Of a stretch of DNA of 64,000 nucleotides, positions 1 to 7,486 are shown piece after piece. The translations under genes were made by a program, and so were the position numbers. The notes beneath the pieces were generated by a model. That model worked only from the letters and a program-made list of their open reading frames with translations. It ran no database searches and was not told the DNA's origin. How positions within the stretch are numbered: position 1 is the stretch's first letter; each line of letters opens with the position of its first letter. The stretch lies in the NCBI GenBank assembly GCA_029262415.1, contig JAJCZL010000034.1, positions 1-64,000 of the forward strand. Direction: 5' to 3'. The stretch comes from Deltaproteobacteria bacterium (GTDB lineage: Bacteria; Desulfobacterota; Binatia; UBA1149; JAJCZL01).

Positions 1-1
1 G

Positions 2-331
2 CGGACACGCGCGATTCCCGCCGCGATCCGCCGCGAAGTATGGAGACGCGACGCCGGTCGTTGCAGGTTTGTCGATGCACAGGGACGGCGCTGCCGAGCG
101 ACAAGCTGCATCGAGTACCATCACGAGATCCCCTACGGCAAAGGCGGCCGCCACGAGGCAGGCAATATTGCGCTGCGTTGCCGGGCCCACAACCAGTATC
201 AGGCAGAGCTGGATTACGGACGAACTTTCATGCTGGGCAAGCGTCGCGGCGCGGGTCCACATTCCGCGCGGAATGTGCAGCCGGGCCTGTCATCGAACGG
301 CCTCTCTCCCTGGGTTTTGCGCCGGCCATAG
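2..331 (+). CDS. HNH endonuclease, C-terminal part (cut by window edge)
   Basis: An open frame enters from the left edge and runs 109 codons to a TAG at 329-331. It has no start in the window. The translation begins with the IPAAIRREVWRRD stretch that typically opens the HNH module at the end of DUF222/HNH-type proteins, followed by a cysteine pair region (RCRFVDAQGRRCRA), the HH pair in EYHHEIPYGKGG, the conserved asparagine in EAGNIALRC and the last histidine in RAHN. This is a complete beta-beta-alpha-metal HNH nuclease domain, so the visible part probably retains the catalytic core. The N-terminal part lies outside the window. A second, larger HNH protein lies at 52.3 kb but its HNH module is of a different subtype. 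Biological role (mobile element, restriction or housekeeping) cannot be told. Confidence 0.85.
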   Translation, partial: RTRAIPAAIRREVWRRDAGRCRFVDAQGRRCRATSCIEYHHEIPYGKGGRHEAGNIALRCRAHNQYQAELDYGRTFMLGKRRGAGPHSARNVQPGLSSNGLSPWVLRRP

Positions 332-415
332 CACCGCTTGAGCCGCTCCACCTCGCTCATGCCGACGAGTCTGCCTCAGCGTCTCTGAAGCTTTGAGCAG
401 TCTTGGGTCAGGCGG

Positions 416-1495
416 CTAGCCGCCGATCCGGAACATCTCGACGCGTTTTGATGCCGGCTTGGTCGTGGTGCGGAACTCGGAGTAGCGATCCTCGCGTTTG
501 CCCCAGACCCCGGCGACTATCTTCCTCAACTCATCGTCCGATGCGCCGCCGCGTAGCGGTGCACGCAGGTCGCGGCCCTCGGATGCGAACAGGCACGTCA
601 TCAAGCGTCCATCGGTCGAGATGCGCGCGCGTGTGCAGTCGCCGCAAAACGGTTGGGTTACCGATGAGATGATGCCGATCTCGGCGGCTCGATGTCCATT
701 CGAGCCGTCCTTGTAACGATAGCGACGGGCGACTTCGCCGCGGTAGGCGGGCTCGACCGCCACGAGTTCGGCCTCGGGATTACTATCGCCGTTGCGTGAG
801 ACGGCCGCGAGGATTTCTTTGGCCGGCACCACGTCAGTAAGATTCCACTCGTTGAGGGTTCCCACGTCCATATATTCGATGAACCGCAAGGTATTGCCGC
901 GTGTACGAAACAAGCGTGCGAGGCCTGCGATTGTGTGGTCGTTAACGCCACGTTGGACCACGCAGTTGATTTTTACCGGTCGCAGGCCTGCAGCCTCGGC
1001 GGCATCGATACCCGCGAGCACTTGCTGCGGAGAATGCTCACGGCCACTCATTTTTTTGAAGACTTCGCTGTCGAGACTGTCCACACTGACAGTGACACGG
1101 TTGAGCCCGGCGCGGGCGAGCGCTTCGGCATGTTCGGCCAACAATATCCCGTTGGTCGTTAACGCGACGTCATCGATCCCTTCTATTGCTGCCAGGCGTC
1201 CAATTAAAGAAGGGAGTTCGGCGCGCATGAGCGGCTCTCCCCCGGTGATACGGATCTTGGTCACACCCAGCTGCGCGAATACGCGCGCGAGCCGTTCTAT
1301 TTCCTCGTAGCTGAGGATGTCGGCGCGCGGCAGAAACTTGTAAGCCTCTCCGTAAAGTTCGGCGGGCATACAGTAGGGGCAACGGAAATTGCACCGGTCG
1401 GTGACCGAAATGCGCAGGTCGCGCACCGGTCGGCCGAGCTTGTCACTACTAGCGTCGTTCACGTTGGGGGTTTCCGCGGGTGTGACTGTACGCAC
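416..1495 (-). CDS. moaA: GTP 3',8-cyclase MoaA
   Basis: Radical SAM enzyme for the first step of molybdenum cofactor synthesis, converting GTP to 3',8-cyclo-GTP in the cytoplasm (with MoaC, not seen here). The 359-residue protein has the CxxxCxxC motif at Cys35, Cys39 and Cys42, the TGGEPL SAM-binding stretch near residue 87, and the C-terminal second cluster site (CGDC, then a third Cys 13 residues later, about residues 283-300). The chain ends in the double glycine required by the family (RIGG). The start is GTG at 1495. The length matches the family. It is followed on the same strand by nothing before the edge gene, and preceded by sufT with 68 bp between them, so a shared Fe-S/cofactor transcript is possible. 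Identification is firm. Confidence 0.97.
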   Translation of the reverse strand: MRTVTPAETPNVNDASSDKLGRPVRDLRISVTDRCNFRCPYCMPAELYGEAYKFLPRADILSYEEIERLARVFAQLGVTKIRITGGEPLMRAELPSLIGRLAAIEGIDDVALTTNGILLAEHAEALARAGLNRVTVSVDSLDSEVFKKMSGREHSPQQVLAGIDAAEAAGLRPVKINCVVQRGVNDHTIAGLARLFRTRGNTLRFIEYMDVGTLNEWNLTDVVPAKEILAAVSRNGDSNPEAELVAVEPAYRGEVARRYRYKDGSNGHRAAEIGIISSVTQPFCGDCTRARISTDGRLMTCLFASEGRDLRAPLRGGASDDELRKIVAGVWGKREDRYSEFRTTTKPASKRVEMFRIGG

Positions 1496-1563
1496 AAGTA
1501 CAGGCTAACGCTAAAGGCGGTCCGGGTAGCCGCAACGCCTTAGGGATCGGCCTGGATCGGTGT

Positions 1564-2100
1564 CTAGATACCCAGTCGTGCGCGGGCATCGTCACTCATC
1601 ATCTGCGGGCCCCACGGCGGATCCCAGACTATGTCGACGCTGGCATCGTCTACTTCGGGAAGCGATGCGATCTTGAGGCGGGCGTCGGCGGCGATGGATG
1701 CGCCCATGCCGCAGCCCTGTGCGGTCAACGTCATCTGAACAGCGACGTTGTGTCTCCCGTCCTCGGTTTGGTTGATGCGCATATCGTAGACCAATCCCAG
1801 ATCGACGATGTTGACCGGGATCTCCGGATCGAAGCAGGTGCGCATGGCGGCCCAGACCTTTTCTTCCACACCGGCGTCATCTGCGGCGTTGATCGTGGCC
1901 TCATCGGGGAGCTCGCGCCCAAGCGCGTCGGCGTCGGTGCCGGCGATGCGGTAAAGCCCGCCCAGCGCGGGCACGGAAACTGTAAAGCTGCCGCCGAGCG
2001 ACTGCGTAATCGTGACTTCAAGGCCTTCGGCCAGTGTTGTCTCGTTGCCGGCGGGGATCTGCACGCCCCGGCAGGCACGCGTGAGTTGAACCTGTTCCAT
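1564..2100 (-). CDS. sufT: Fe-S cluster assembly factor SufT (MIP18/DUF59 family)
   Basis: The 178-residue protein has the SufT architecture: an N-terminal extension of about 80 residues rich in beta segments (RGVQIPAGNETTLAEG, FTVSVPALGGLYRIAG) and a C-terminal MIP18 domain with DPEIPVNIVDLGLVYD near residues 91-106 and the conserved cysteine in AQGCGMG near residue 130. SufT proteins assist maturation of Fe-S proteins. Its position directly upstream of moaA, which needs two [4Fe-4S] clusters, fits that role. Other suf genes are not in the window. The ATG at 2100 gives the N terminus expected for the family. Reading the same strand upstream in another frame gives a lipoprotein-like signal sequence, described in the findings. 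Confidence 0.92.
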   Translation of the reverse strand: MEQVQLTRACRGVQIPAGNETTLAEGLEVTITQSLGGSFTVSVPALGGLYRIAGTDADALGRELPDEATINAADDAGVEEKVWAAMRTCFDPEIPVNIVDLGLVYDMRINQTEDGRHNVAVQMTLTAQGCGMGASIAADARLKIASLPEVDDASVDIVWDPPWGPQMMSDDARARLGI

Positions 2101-2358
2101 CCCGGCAGTCTAGTCCCGGCGAGCGCGCGGTCAATCCAAGTGGGGATCTCTATCCCTGGTCGGTCGATGCTTCGGGCTTTACTCGCAGTGGTGGTAGGAT
2201 TGTCGGGCTTGTTGGTCGAGCAGGCCGCGCCGGCCACCAGCACGCACGCAACGACGGCGGTCAAAGCGCAACGTAATGAACGTCTGTATGGGGGGCGTCG
2301 CGTGTGCATGGGAGAAACGTGGTTCTCGCTGCGGTGCGAGGCAATCGGGAGGCCGCAC

Positions 2359-2985
2359 ATGTCCAAGCCGAAAAGCCAGAAGACCCTGACCGTACTGTTG
2401 TTCGATAAGTTCGAGCTTCTCGACGTGTGCGGTCCGCTCGAAATGTTCGGTAACGTCTCGGACTCGATTCGCATCCACACGGTTTCCGAGCACGGTGGAA
2501 ACGTTGGGAGCACGCAGGGGGTGATGATCCACGCGGATCATGATTTCGCGCATGCTCCGCTTACCGATTGGTTGTTGATCCCCGGTGGTATTGGAACCCG
2601 ATCGCTTGTCGACGATGCTCGGACGCTCGACTGGATTGCCAAACGCGCGCACGCTGCAGAACTGGTGATGTCGGTCTGTACCGGTGCCGGCTTGTTGGCA
2701 CGCGCCGGCGTCCTCGACGGCCGACGTGCGACCAGCAACAAACGCGCGTTCGCTTGGGTTAAACAGCAGGGCGCCGCAGTTGAATGGGTAGCGAAGGCGC
2801 GCTGGGTTGTTGACGACAAGTTCGTTACCTCGGCAGGAGTCTCGGCCGGGATCGACATGGCGTTGGCCGTCATCGAAACGGAGTTTAGCCGCGAGTCGGC
2901 GACTGCACTCGCGCAGGCCGCCGAGTACGAGTGGCACGACGACGCGCGCTGGGATCCGTTTGCCGCACTCAACAAGTTGGTCTGA
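2359..2985 (+). CDS. DJ-1/PfpI family protein (isonitrile-hydratase-like)
   Basis: A 208-residue class I glutamine amidotransferase-like protein of the DJ-1/PfpI group. It opens with LTVLLFDKFELLDVCGPLEMF, typical of the InhA/ThiJ branch, and has the nucleophile-elbow cysteine in MSVCTGAGLLARAGVL near residue 112 with the following G-L-L-D-G-RRATSNK segment. Proteins of this branch include isonitrile hydratases and transcription-factor-like N-terminal domains of AraC regulators; no HTH domain follows here, so a stand-alone enzyme or chaperone is expected. The frame is open far upstream, but the ATG at 2359 is preceded by a good GGGAGG at 2348-2353 and matches the family N terminus. It stands alone, divergent from sufT and convergent with ogt. 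The substrate is unknown. Confidence 0.85.
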   Translation: MSKPKSQKTLTVLLFDKFELLDVCGPLEMFGNVSDSIRIHTVSEHGGNVGSTQGVMIHADHDFAHAPLTDWLLIPGGIGTRSLVDDARTLDWIAKRAHAAELVMSVCTGAGLLARAGVLDGRRATSNKRAFAWVKQQGAAVEWVAKARWVVDDKFVTSAGVSAGIDMALAVIETEFSRESATALAQAAEYEWHDDARWDPFAALNKLV

Positions 2986-3047
2986 GTGTCGGCGTCCGGG
3001 CAAGCCCGGCTCAGCCTTGGTCGGGTCCGTCATGCTCGTCAGGCCGG

Positions 3048-3551
3048 TCAGCCCAAAACAGCGCCTTCGTGCGCCAGCAGCCAGCGCTTCTTGTCGAGCC
3101 CCTGTGCGTAGCCGGTCAGCGTCCCATTCGCGCCGATGATTCGGTGACACGGCACGACAAGGGTGAGCGGGTTGCGGCCATTGGTGCTGCCTACGGCGCG
3201 CACCGCCTTGGGGTTGCCTACCCGTTCGGCAATCTCGCCGTAGGTTGCGGTTGTGCCGGCCCGCACGCGTCTCAGTTCATTCCAGACTTTCGCTTGGAAC
3301 GGTGTGCCGCCGATATCGACGTCAATCTCGTCGAGAGCGTCTATATCTCCCGCGAAATAAGCGCGGATCTTGCTCGCGTAGCCGTTCGGGTCTTTGCTGT
3401 GTTTCAACTCGACCTCTCCGTAGCGCGCGCGCAACGACCGCTTGAGTCGTTCACCGTAGCCCGCGAAATCTACCGCAACCATGGCACGTCGGTGCGCGAC
3501 GATGAGGATCTCACCGATCTCGGATGAAATAGTATCGGTCATCAGTTTCAT
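3048..3551 (-). CDS. ogt: Methylated-DNA--protein-cysteine methyltransferase
   Basis: Suicide repair protein that transfers alkyl groups from O6-alkylguanine to its own cysteine. The 167-residue chain contains the active-site motif VVPCHRII with the acceptor at Cys135, the FQAKVW segment that opens the methyltransferase domain near residue 85, and the RAVGSTNGRNPL stretch of the HTH that binds DNA. The length is that of Ogt/AGT proteins without an Ada metal domain. Its ATG overlaps the stop of the upstream Ada/AlkA-type gene by 4 bases, so the two are probably translated together as an alkylation-damage operon. Upstream gene content supports inducible expression, but no operator was identified. 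Confidence 0.96.
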   Translation of the reverse strand: MKLMTDTISSEIGEILIVAHRRAMVAVDFAGYGERLKRSLRARYGEVELKHSKDPNGYASKIRAYFAGDIDALDEIDVDIGGTPFQAKVWNELRRVRAGTTATYGEIAERVGNPKAVRAVGSTNGRNPLTLVVPCHRIIGANGTLTGYAQGLDKKRWLLAHEGAVLG

Positions 3552-5161
3552 GCGGCCTTCTCCTTTGTCGCTTTGCGGGATGTTAGGGTCGGCTCTGCCA
3601 GGTTCGTGCTATGCCGGCGCCACAAGTGCATGGCCGCGTACGCGCGCCATGGCCGCCACGCATCGCTTGCATCTTCGAGTTCACGCGCCGTCGGTGTGTC
3701 GCCGTTTTTGTCGGCAGCCGCCTTGCGCAACCCAAGGTCGGAGGCCGGGAACGCGTCGGGCTCACGCATCGCGCGCATCGCGATGTAATTCGCGGTCCAG
3801 TCGCCGATCCCCGGCAGCGCAAGTAGTCGCTCGATTGCTTGAGAAAGGTCGGCGTGGGCGTCGAGTCGAAGCTCACCGGTCGCGACCTGAGCGGCTACCG
3901 TCCTTATGGTCCGAGCCCGCGCCCCAACGACGCCGATCGATTCGAACTTCGCGTTCGCGAGTACCTCTGCGCGGGGAAAAACGTGTGTTAGGGCCGCTGT
4001 CGCCTTGTCTGCAGTACCGGTTGTCTGCACCAGTGGCATCCCCCAGGTTTGTACAACTCTAGACATCATCGTTGTTGCGCCGCGGACGCTGACTTGCTGA
4101 CCGAGGATTGCCCGCACGGCAAGTTCGAACCCATCCCACGCTCCCGGCACGCGCAAGCCCGGTTGCGCCCGCAGCAGCGGGCGTAGCGTGGGGTCGCCGC
4201 GCAAATCCCTCGAGATTTGCTCCGGATCGGCGCCGAGGTCGAAGAGCGCGCGCAATTTCTCAACGACTCCTATGATCGACACGGATTCAGGCAGCACTAC
4301 GTGCGCGATCAGGTGCGCTTGGCCCGGCGGCTGCGCAACCGCGATGGTTCCGTGTACGCCGTCCACGCATACGCTGCGCGCGTATGTGTCTGCGCTGACG
4401 ACCTCAACCCCCGCAGCCGCGCGCATAGACAGGAAAGCCAATAGCTCTTTCCACGCGAGTGGGGCGCGGTAGGGAAGTTTGAGGGCGAGTCCGGTGTTGC
4501 CCGGCGCGCTCTTTGGCGACCCGGCTTTGCCGTTTCGGGTGCTGGGTTGGTTGCCGCGCAACTCTCGTGGCGAACGACCATATGTAGCGCTGATCGCGTC
4601 GTTGAAGCGGCGGATGCTCGAATAGCCGGCTGCGAAGGCGATGCGGCTCATCGGCAGTGCGGTTTCATTGATGAGCTTCTTCGCGAACAACAGCCGGCGG
4701 TTCTGTGCGACTGATATCGGTGTGGTGCCGAGGTGCTTCATGAACAGCCGGCGCAGTTGGCGTTCGCCGACTCCGAGCCGCGCCGCCAATGTTTCTACAT
4801 TGTCGCTGTCCAGCGCACCTTCGGCGATCATGCGTAGCGCGCGTGAAACCGTTACGCTGCTGCCGGCCCAGGCCGGTGTCCCCGGCGAGGATTCCGGGCG
4901 ACAGCGCAGGCACGGGCGAAATCCTGCGTCTTGCGCAGCAGCCGAGCACGCAAAGAAGAGGCAATTCTCGATCTTCGGGGTTCGCGCCGGACAGATCGGG
5001 CGGCAATACACCCCGGTGGTGCGCACGCCGACGAAGAAGCGACCGTCAAAGCGCGCGTCCCGTGTGCCGAGAACGCGATGACAGGAAATGGGGTCGAGAT
5101 TCATGGCGGCTACCCTATCGCTATTGTCCGTCCTTGTCTGGCTGTTTTCGGACATCGCCAT
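3548..5161 (-). CDS. Ada-type regulator fused to AlkA 3-methyladenine DNA glycosylase
   Basis: A 537-residue fusion of alkylation-response domains. Residues about 20-95 form the Ada metal-binding domain with the four zinc cysteines (YCRPIC, then CLRC near residue 85), where the first cysteine normally accepts a methyl group from phosphotriesters. Residues about 105-190 are an AraC-type HTH (VETLAARLGVGERQLRRLF and MSRIAFAAGYSSIRRFNDA). Residues about 225-330 resemble the AlkA N-terminal domain and 330-510 the HhH-GPD glycosylase domain, with LPGIGDWTANYIAMRA and the catalytic aspartate in DAFPASDLGL. It therefore combines sensing, transcription activation and base excision. It overlaps ogt by 4 bases. 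This AdaA-AlkA arrangement is known in actinobacteria and several proteobacteria. Confidence 0.94.
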   Translation of the reverse strand: MAMSENSQTRTDNSDRVAAMNLDPISCHRVLGTRDARFDGRFFVGVRTTGVYCRPICPARTPKIENCLFFACSAAAQDAGFRPCLRCRPESSPGTPAWAGSSVTVSRALRMIAEGALDSDNVETLAARLGVGERQLRRLFMKHLGTTPISVAQNRRLLFAKKLINETALPMSRIAFAAGYSSIRRFNDAISATYGRSPRELRGNQPSTRNGKAGSPKSAPGNTGLALKLPYRAPLAWKELLAFLSMRAAAGVEVVSADTYARSVCVDGVHGTIAVAQPPGQAHLIAHVVLPESVSIIGVVEKLRALFDLGADPEQISRDLRGDPTLRPLLRAQPGLRVPGAWDGFELAVRAILGQQVSVRGATTMMSRVVQTWGMPLVQTTGTADKATAALTHVFPRAEVLANAKFESIGVVGARARTIRTVAAQVATGELRLDAHADLSQAIERLLALPGIGDWTANYIAMRAMREPDAFPASDLGLRKAAADKNGDTPTARELEDASDAWRPWRAYAAMHLWRRHSTNLAEPTLTSRKATKEKAA

Positions 5162-5258
5162 CTAGAAACTAGCCATTTTCGGACGCGGATCGCAGCGCCG
5201 AAACGAGAGTTCCATTCGCGGGCACCCTGCACGCGCGCCGGCCCGTTCCAGAAACCGT

Positions 5259-5287
5259 TTGACGGCCGCCGGTGCGGTCTGTACCTT
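5259..5287 (+). promoter_or_regulatory. Candidate sigma70-type promoter of a small gene
   Basis: TTGACG at 5259-5264 is followed after exactly 17 bases by TACCTT at 5282-5287, which fits a TTGAC/TAnnnT promoter. Transcription would start near 5294, about 16 bases before the ATG of the small ORF at 5310, and would end at the terminator at 5442-5474. Promoter calls by eye are weak evidence; the combination with the terminator is what makes it notable. Confidence 0.4.
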
Positions 5288-5309
5288 ACTCTACGACTGA
5301 AGCACGATC

Positions 5310-5414
5310 ATGCGTACTTACTACCACATTACCGCTGCGCTCAAGCCGGTAGCCGTTGAGGCTAAATGGACGCGCGCGCCGAGAAGCGTGGGAAAGGTAC
5401 GCCGGAACACCTGA
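5310..5414 (+). CDS. Candidate small protein or leader peptide, 34 residues
   Basis: A 34-codon frame starting at ATG 5310 begins MRTYYHITAALKPVAVEA and ends in a basic tail (RSVGKVRRNT). It sits between a candidate promoter and a good intrinsic terminator, in a 368-bp stretch (5162-5529) that otherwise has no gene. No strong ribosome-binding site is visible before the ATG (gactgaagca), so translation is uncertain. It could be a stand-alone small basic protein, a leader peptide controlling the MFS gene that begins 116 bases downstream, or a chance frame within a small RNA of about 185 bases. No homologue is recognised. The tyrosine pair at codons 4-5 is too little to argue for amino-acid attenuation. 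Confidence 0.35.
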   Translation: MRTYYHITAALKPVAVEAKWTRAPRSVGKVRRNT

Positions 5415-5441
5415 AGGCCCTGACAGCCCGATGGTTGAACG

Positions 5442-5474
5442 AACCCTCCCGCCGCGCAGGCCGGAGGGTTTTTT
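5442..5474 (+). terminator. Intrinsic terminator
   Basis: A perfect 8-bp stem AACCCTCC (5442-5449) / GGAGGGTT (5463-5470) with a 13-base loop runs directly into six T residues (5469-5474). The T run is on the + strand side only, so it terminates + strand transcripts. It lies 28 bases after the stop of the 34-codon frame and 56 bases before the MFS start, so it either ends a small transcript or attenuates MFS expression. Confidence 0.75.
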
Positions 5475-5529
5475 GTTGCTCGCAACAACTCTCCCCGGCC
5501 GCGCAAGGCGGATGGACCGGAAGAGAGCA

Positions 5530-6750
5530 ATGGATGAAAGCGACGACAATGCGCGAGCCGCACCCGGGGTGCGGGAATCGCTGTACACTCGAGGACTGAT
5601 GTCCGCGCTGGCCGCAAGTGCCGCTTTTGGGTTCGCGCAGTCCTGCTTCTACCTTCTGCCCAAGTACCTCATCGAGGAGTTCGCTGCCGGGCCACACCAA
5701 GTCGGCGCGGTGATGGCGACTTTCGGGATCGCCACGTTGGCTGCGGTTCCCTTGGTCGCCGCGTGGGTCGATCGCGTCGCGCGCAAACATCTGATGATGC
5801 TTGGTGCTCTGTTGATGGCTGCGTCTTCGGCAGGGTTTGTCGGCGTGGACGAGATCGGTCCCGCAATGATCGCGCTGCGTATCTTTCACGGGATCGCGTT
5901 TTGTATTGTGTTCGTTGCTATTGGCGCGCTGACGGTCGACCTGGCCCCGGGCTCGCGGCTGAGCGAGGCTTTGGGCCTCGCCGGCGCCAGCATGCTCGTC
6001 ATGAACGCGGTTGCGCCTGGGGTCGCAGAGCCGCTCGCAAGGTACGCGGGATGGCAGGCTGTCTTCATGCTCGCCTCGGCTTCAGCGGTCGTGAGTCTGT
6101 TGATGGCGGTGAAGATTCCCGACACCAACGCTGCCTCGCGACGTGCCGCGCGCGACCTCCCGGGGGCGGGCGGGTATGCCGACGCCATCGCGCTGGTCGC
6201 AATGATGCGCAGTCCTGCGACGTTTCACTATGCGTTGGTCGTAGCCGCGATCGGAGCCGCTTTCGGTGTGATGTTTACCTTTGGGCAGCCGTTTGCGCTC
6301 GAGCAGGGACGCGCCGATGTGAGTGGCTTCTTTATCGCGTACGCCACGACCGCGATCGTGATTCGTCTCGGCTTCGGAGATTTGCCCGACCGGCTCGGGC
6401 GTATGCGGGTGTCGGTGTTTGCATTCAACCTCTACACCGTCGTGGTGTTGGGTGCCGCGGCGGTACGGCCGGAGTTCCTCGAGGTCATCGGCGCGTTGCT
6501 CGGCGTCGCCCACGGGATGTTCTTCCCGGCTTTCAACGCGATGGCGTTTGCGCGCGTTGATGCCGGTAGTCGAGGCAAGATGATGTCGGTGTTTGCCGCG
6601 GCGTTTTACGGTGGGCTCGCGCTCGGTGTGAGCGCTCTGGCAGGGATAGCCGATATCGCGGGTTATCCCGCGGTCTTCGTTGCGACCTCAGGCGTGCTGA
6701 TGGTGGCCGGCACGTTGCTGATTTTCTCGTCGGCGCTTGCCGAGCAATGA
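5530..6750 (+). CDS. MFS transporter
   Basis: A 406-residue polytopic membrane protein of the major facilitator superfamily. Hydrophobic segments are spread along the chain in two halves separated by a charged stretch (NAASRRAARDLPGAGG, near residues 195-210). The loop 2-3 motif is recognisable as AWVDRVARKHLMMLG near residues 83-97 and its repeat in the second half as GDLPDRLGRMRV near residue 290. About 12 membrane spans are expected. The frame is open further upstream, but ATG 5530 is preceded by GGAAGAG and gives a short cytoplasmic N terminus, so it is preferred over the ATG at 5512. It resembles drug or sugar efflux-type members (YfcJ/ArabJ-like); the substrate cannot be told from sequence. 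Confidence 0.85.
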   Translation: MDESDDNARAAPGVRESLYTRGLMSALAASAAFGFAQSCFYLLPKYLIEEFAAGPHQVGAVMATFGIATLAAVPLVAAWVDRVARKHLMMLGALLMAASSAGFVGVDEIGPAMIALRIFHGIAFCIVFVAIGALTVDLAPGSRLSEALGLAGASMLVMNAVAPGVAEPLARYAGWQAVFMLASASAVVSLLMAVKIPDTNAASRRAARDLPGAGGYADAIALVAMMRSPATFHYALVVAAIGAAFGVMFTFGQPFALEQGRADVSGFFIAYATTAIVIRLGFGDLPDRLGRMRVSVFAFNLYTVVVLGAAAVRPEFLEVIGALLGVAHGMFFPAFNAMAFARVDAGSRGKMMSVFAAAFYGGLALGVSALAGIADIAGYPAVFVATSGVLMVAGTLLIFSSALAEQ

Positions 6751-6842
6751 GCACGGCGCCCGGCCCGTCCGCGGGGAGATAGTGATTTAACTGGCGTTTT
6801 GTGTCAGCCTCAGGGGACACCAACTGCTGTGGAGTGTGCCGT

Positions 6843-7427
6843 ATGACGCCGAGTTCAGAGTCCATGATAAAGCTGTTCAGTTACTACCGCGACGCGGAGA
6901 TCCGCGGCTGTGGGTTGCTCCTGAAGATGATGCAACGCGTCGAGGATCCCGAGGCGCAGGTGTTGTTCTCCCGCCACATCGACGATGAAACTCGCCACGC
7001 ATGGATGTGGACCAAGCGGATCAAGGAGGAGGGTGGGCTGCCTGTCCCGGTGCCGGACGGCTACCAGCGGCGTCTCGGCAAGGCACTGGGGATTCCCCGC
7101 AACATCATCGACCTGTTCGCGCTGACGGTGATTGTCGAGGAGCGTTCGGCGACCCGCTATACCGAGCATGCCGCCAGCCCGATCTGCGATGAAAAAACCC
7201 GCGCCGTGTTGGTCGAGATCACCAAAGACGAAAAATGGCACATCTCGTGGATGGAAGACTGGCTGATGAATAAGGCCCGCGAAGAGGGCAAAGAGGACGC
7301 GGTTCGCGAGACGCTCGCGCGTTATCGCTTGGTCGAAGAAGAAGTCTTCGACGAAATCCGCGCCATGGAGCGTGAGTGGTTCGGGTTTACATTCAGCGAG
7401 ACTGTCGCGCAGGCGCAGACGGCGTAG
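6843..7427 (+). CDS. Ferritin-like diiron domain protein
   Basis: A 194-residue, all-helical-looking protein with the metal ligands of a four-helix diiron bundle: E in RDAEIRG (helix 1), ExxH in DDETRHAWMW (helix 2), E in VEERSATRYTEH (helix 3) and ExxH in KDEKWHISWM (helix 4). This places it in the ferritin-like superfamily near rubrerythrin, MiaE and related hydroxylases. No rubredoxin domain is present. The ATG at 6843 has GGAG eight bases upstream and is preferred over an in-frame start at 6801. It is a single gene between the MFS gene and a glycosyltransferase. A redox, hydroxylase or iron-handling function is likely; nothing in the context specifies it. Confidence 0.8.
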   Translation: MTPSSESMIKLFSYYRDAEIRGCGLLLKMMQRVEDPEAQVLFSRHIDDETRHAWMWTKRIKEEGGLPVPVPDGYQRRLGKALGIPRNIIDLFALTVIVEERSATRYTEHAASPICDEKTRAVLVEITKDEKWHISWMEDWLMNKAREEGKEDAVRETLARYRLVEEEVFDEIRAMEREWFGFTFSETVAQAQTA

Positions 7428-7486
7428 TCCGCGATCCCGCCCGAAGCGCAGCAACGCAACGCGCTTTCCATTAGACTGGAACGCGC

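Noticed and set aside
1731-2309. Reading the lipoprotein-like frame as a full overlapping gene
   Set aside because: It would run through most of sufT out of frame; sufT is an intact, well-conserved gene with the expected N terminus, so only the first part could be real.
2994-3013. Hairpin between the PfpI and ogt genes as a terminator
   Set aside because: The CCGGG-CAAG-CCCGG stem is short and is not followed by a U tract on either strand.
2179-3150. Long open frame on the minus strand opposite the PfpI gene
   Set aside because: It is antisense to a clear DJ-1/PfpI gene, has no recognised domain and is a GC-rich shadow frame.
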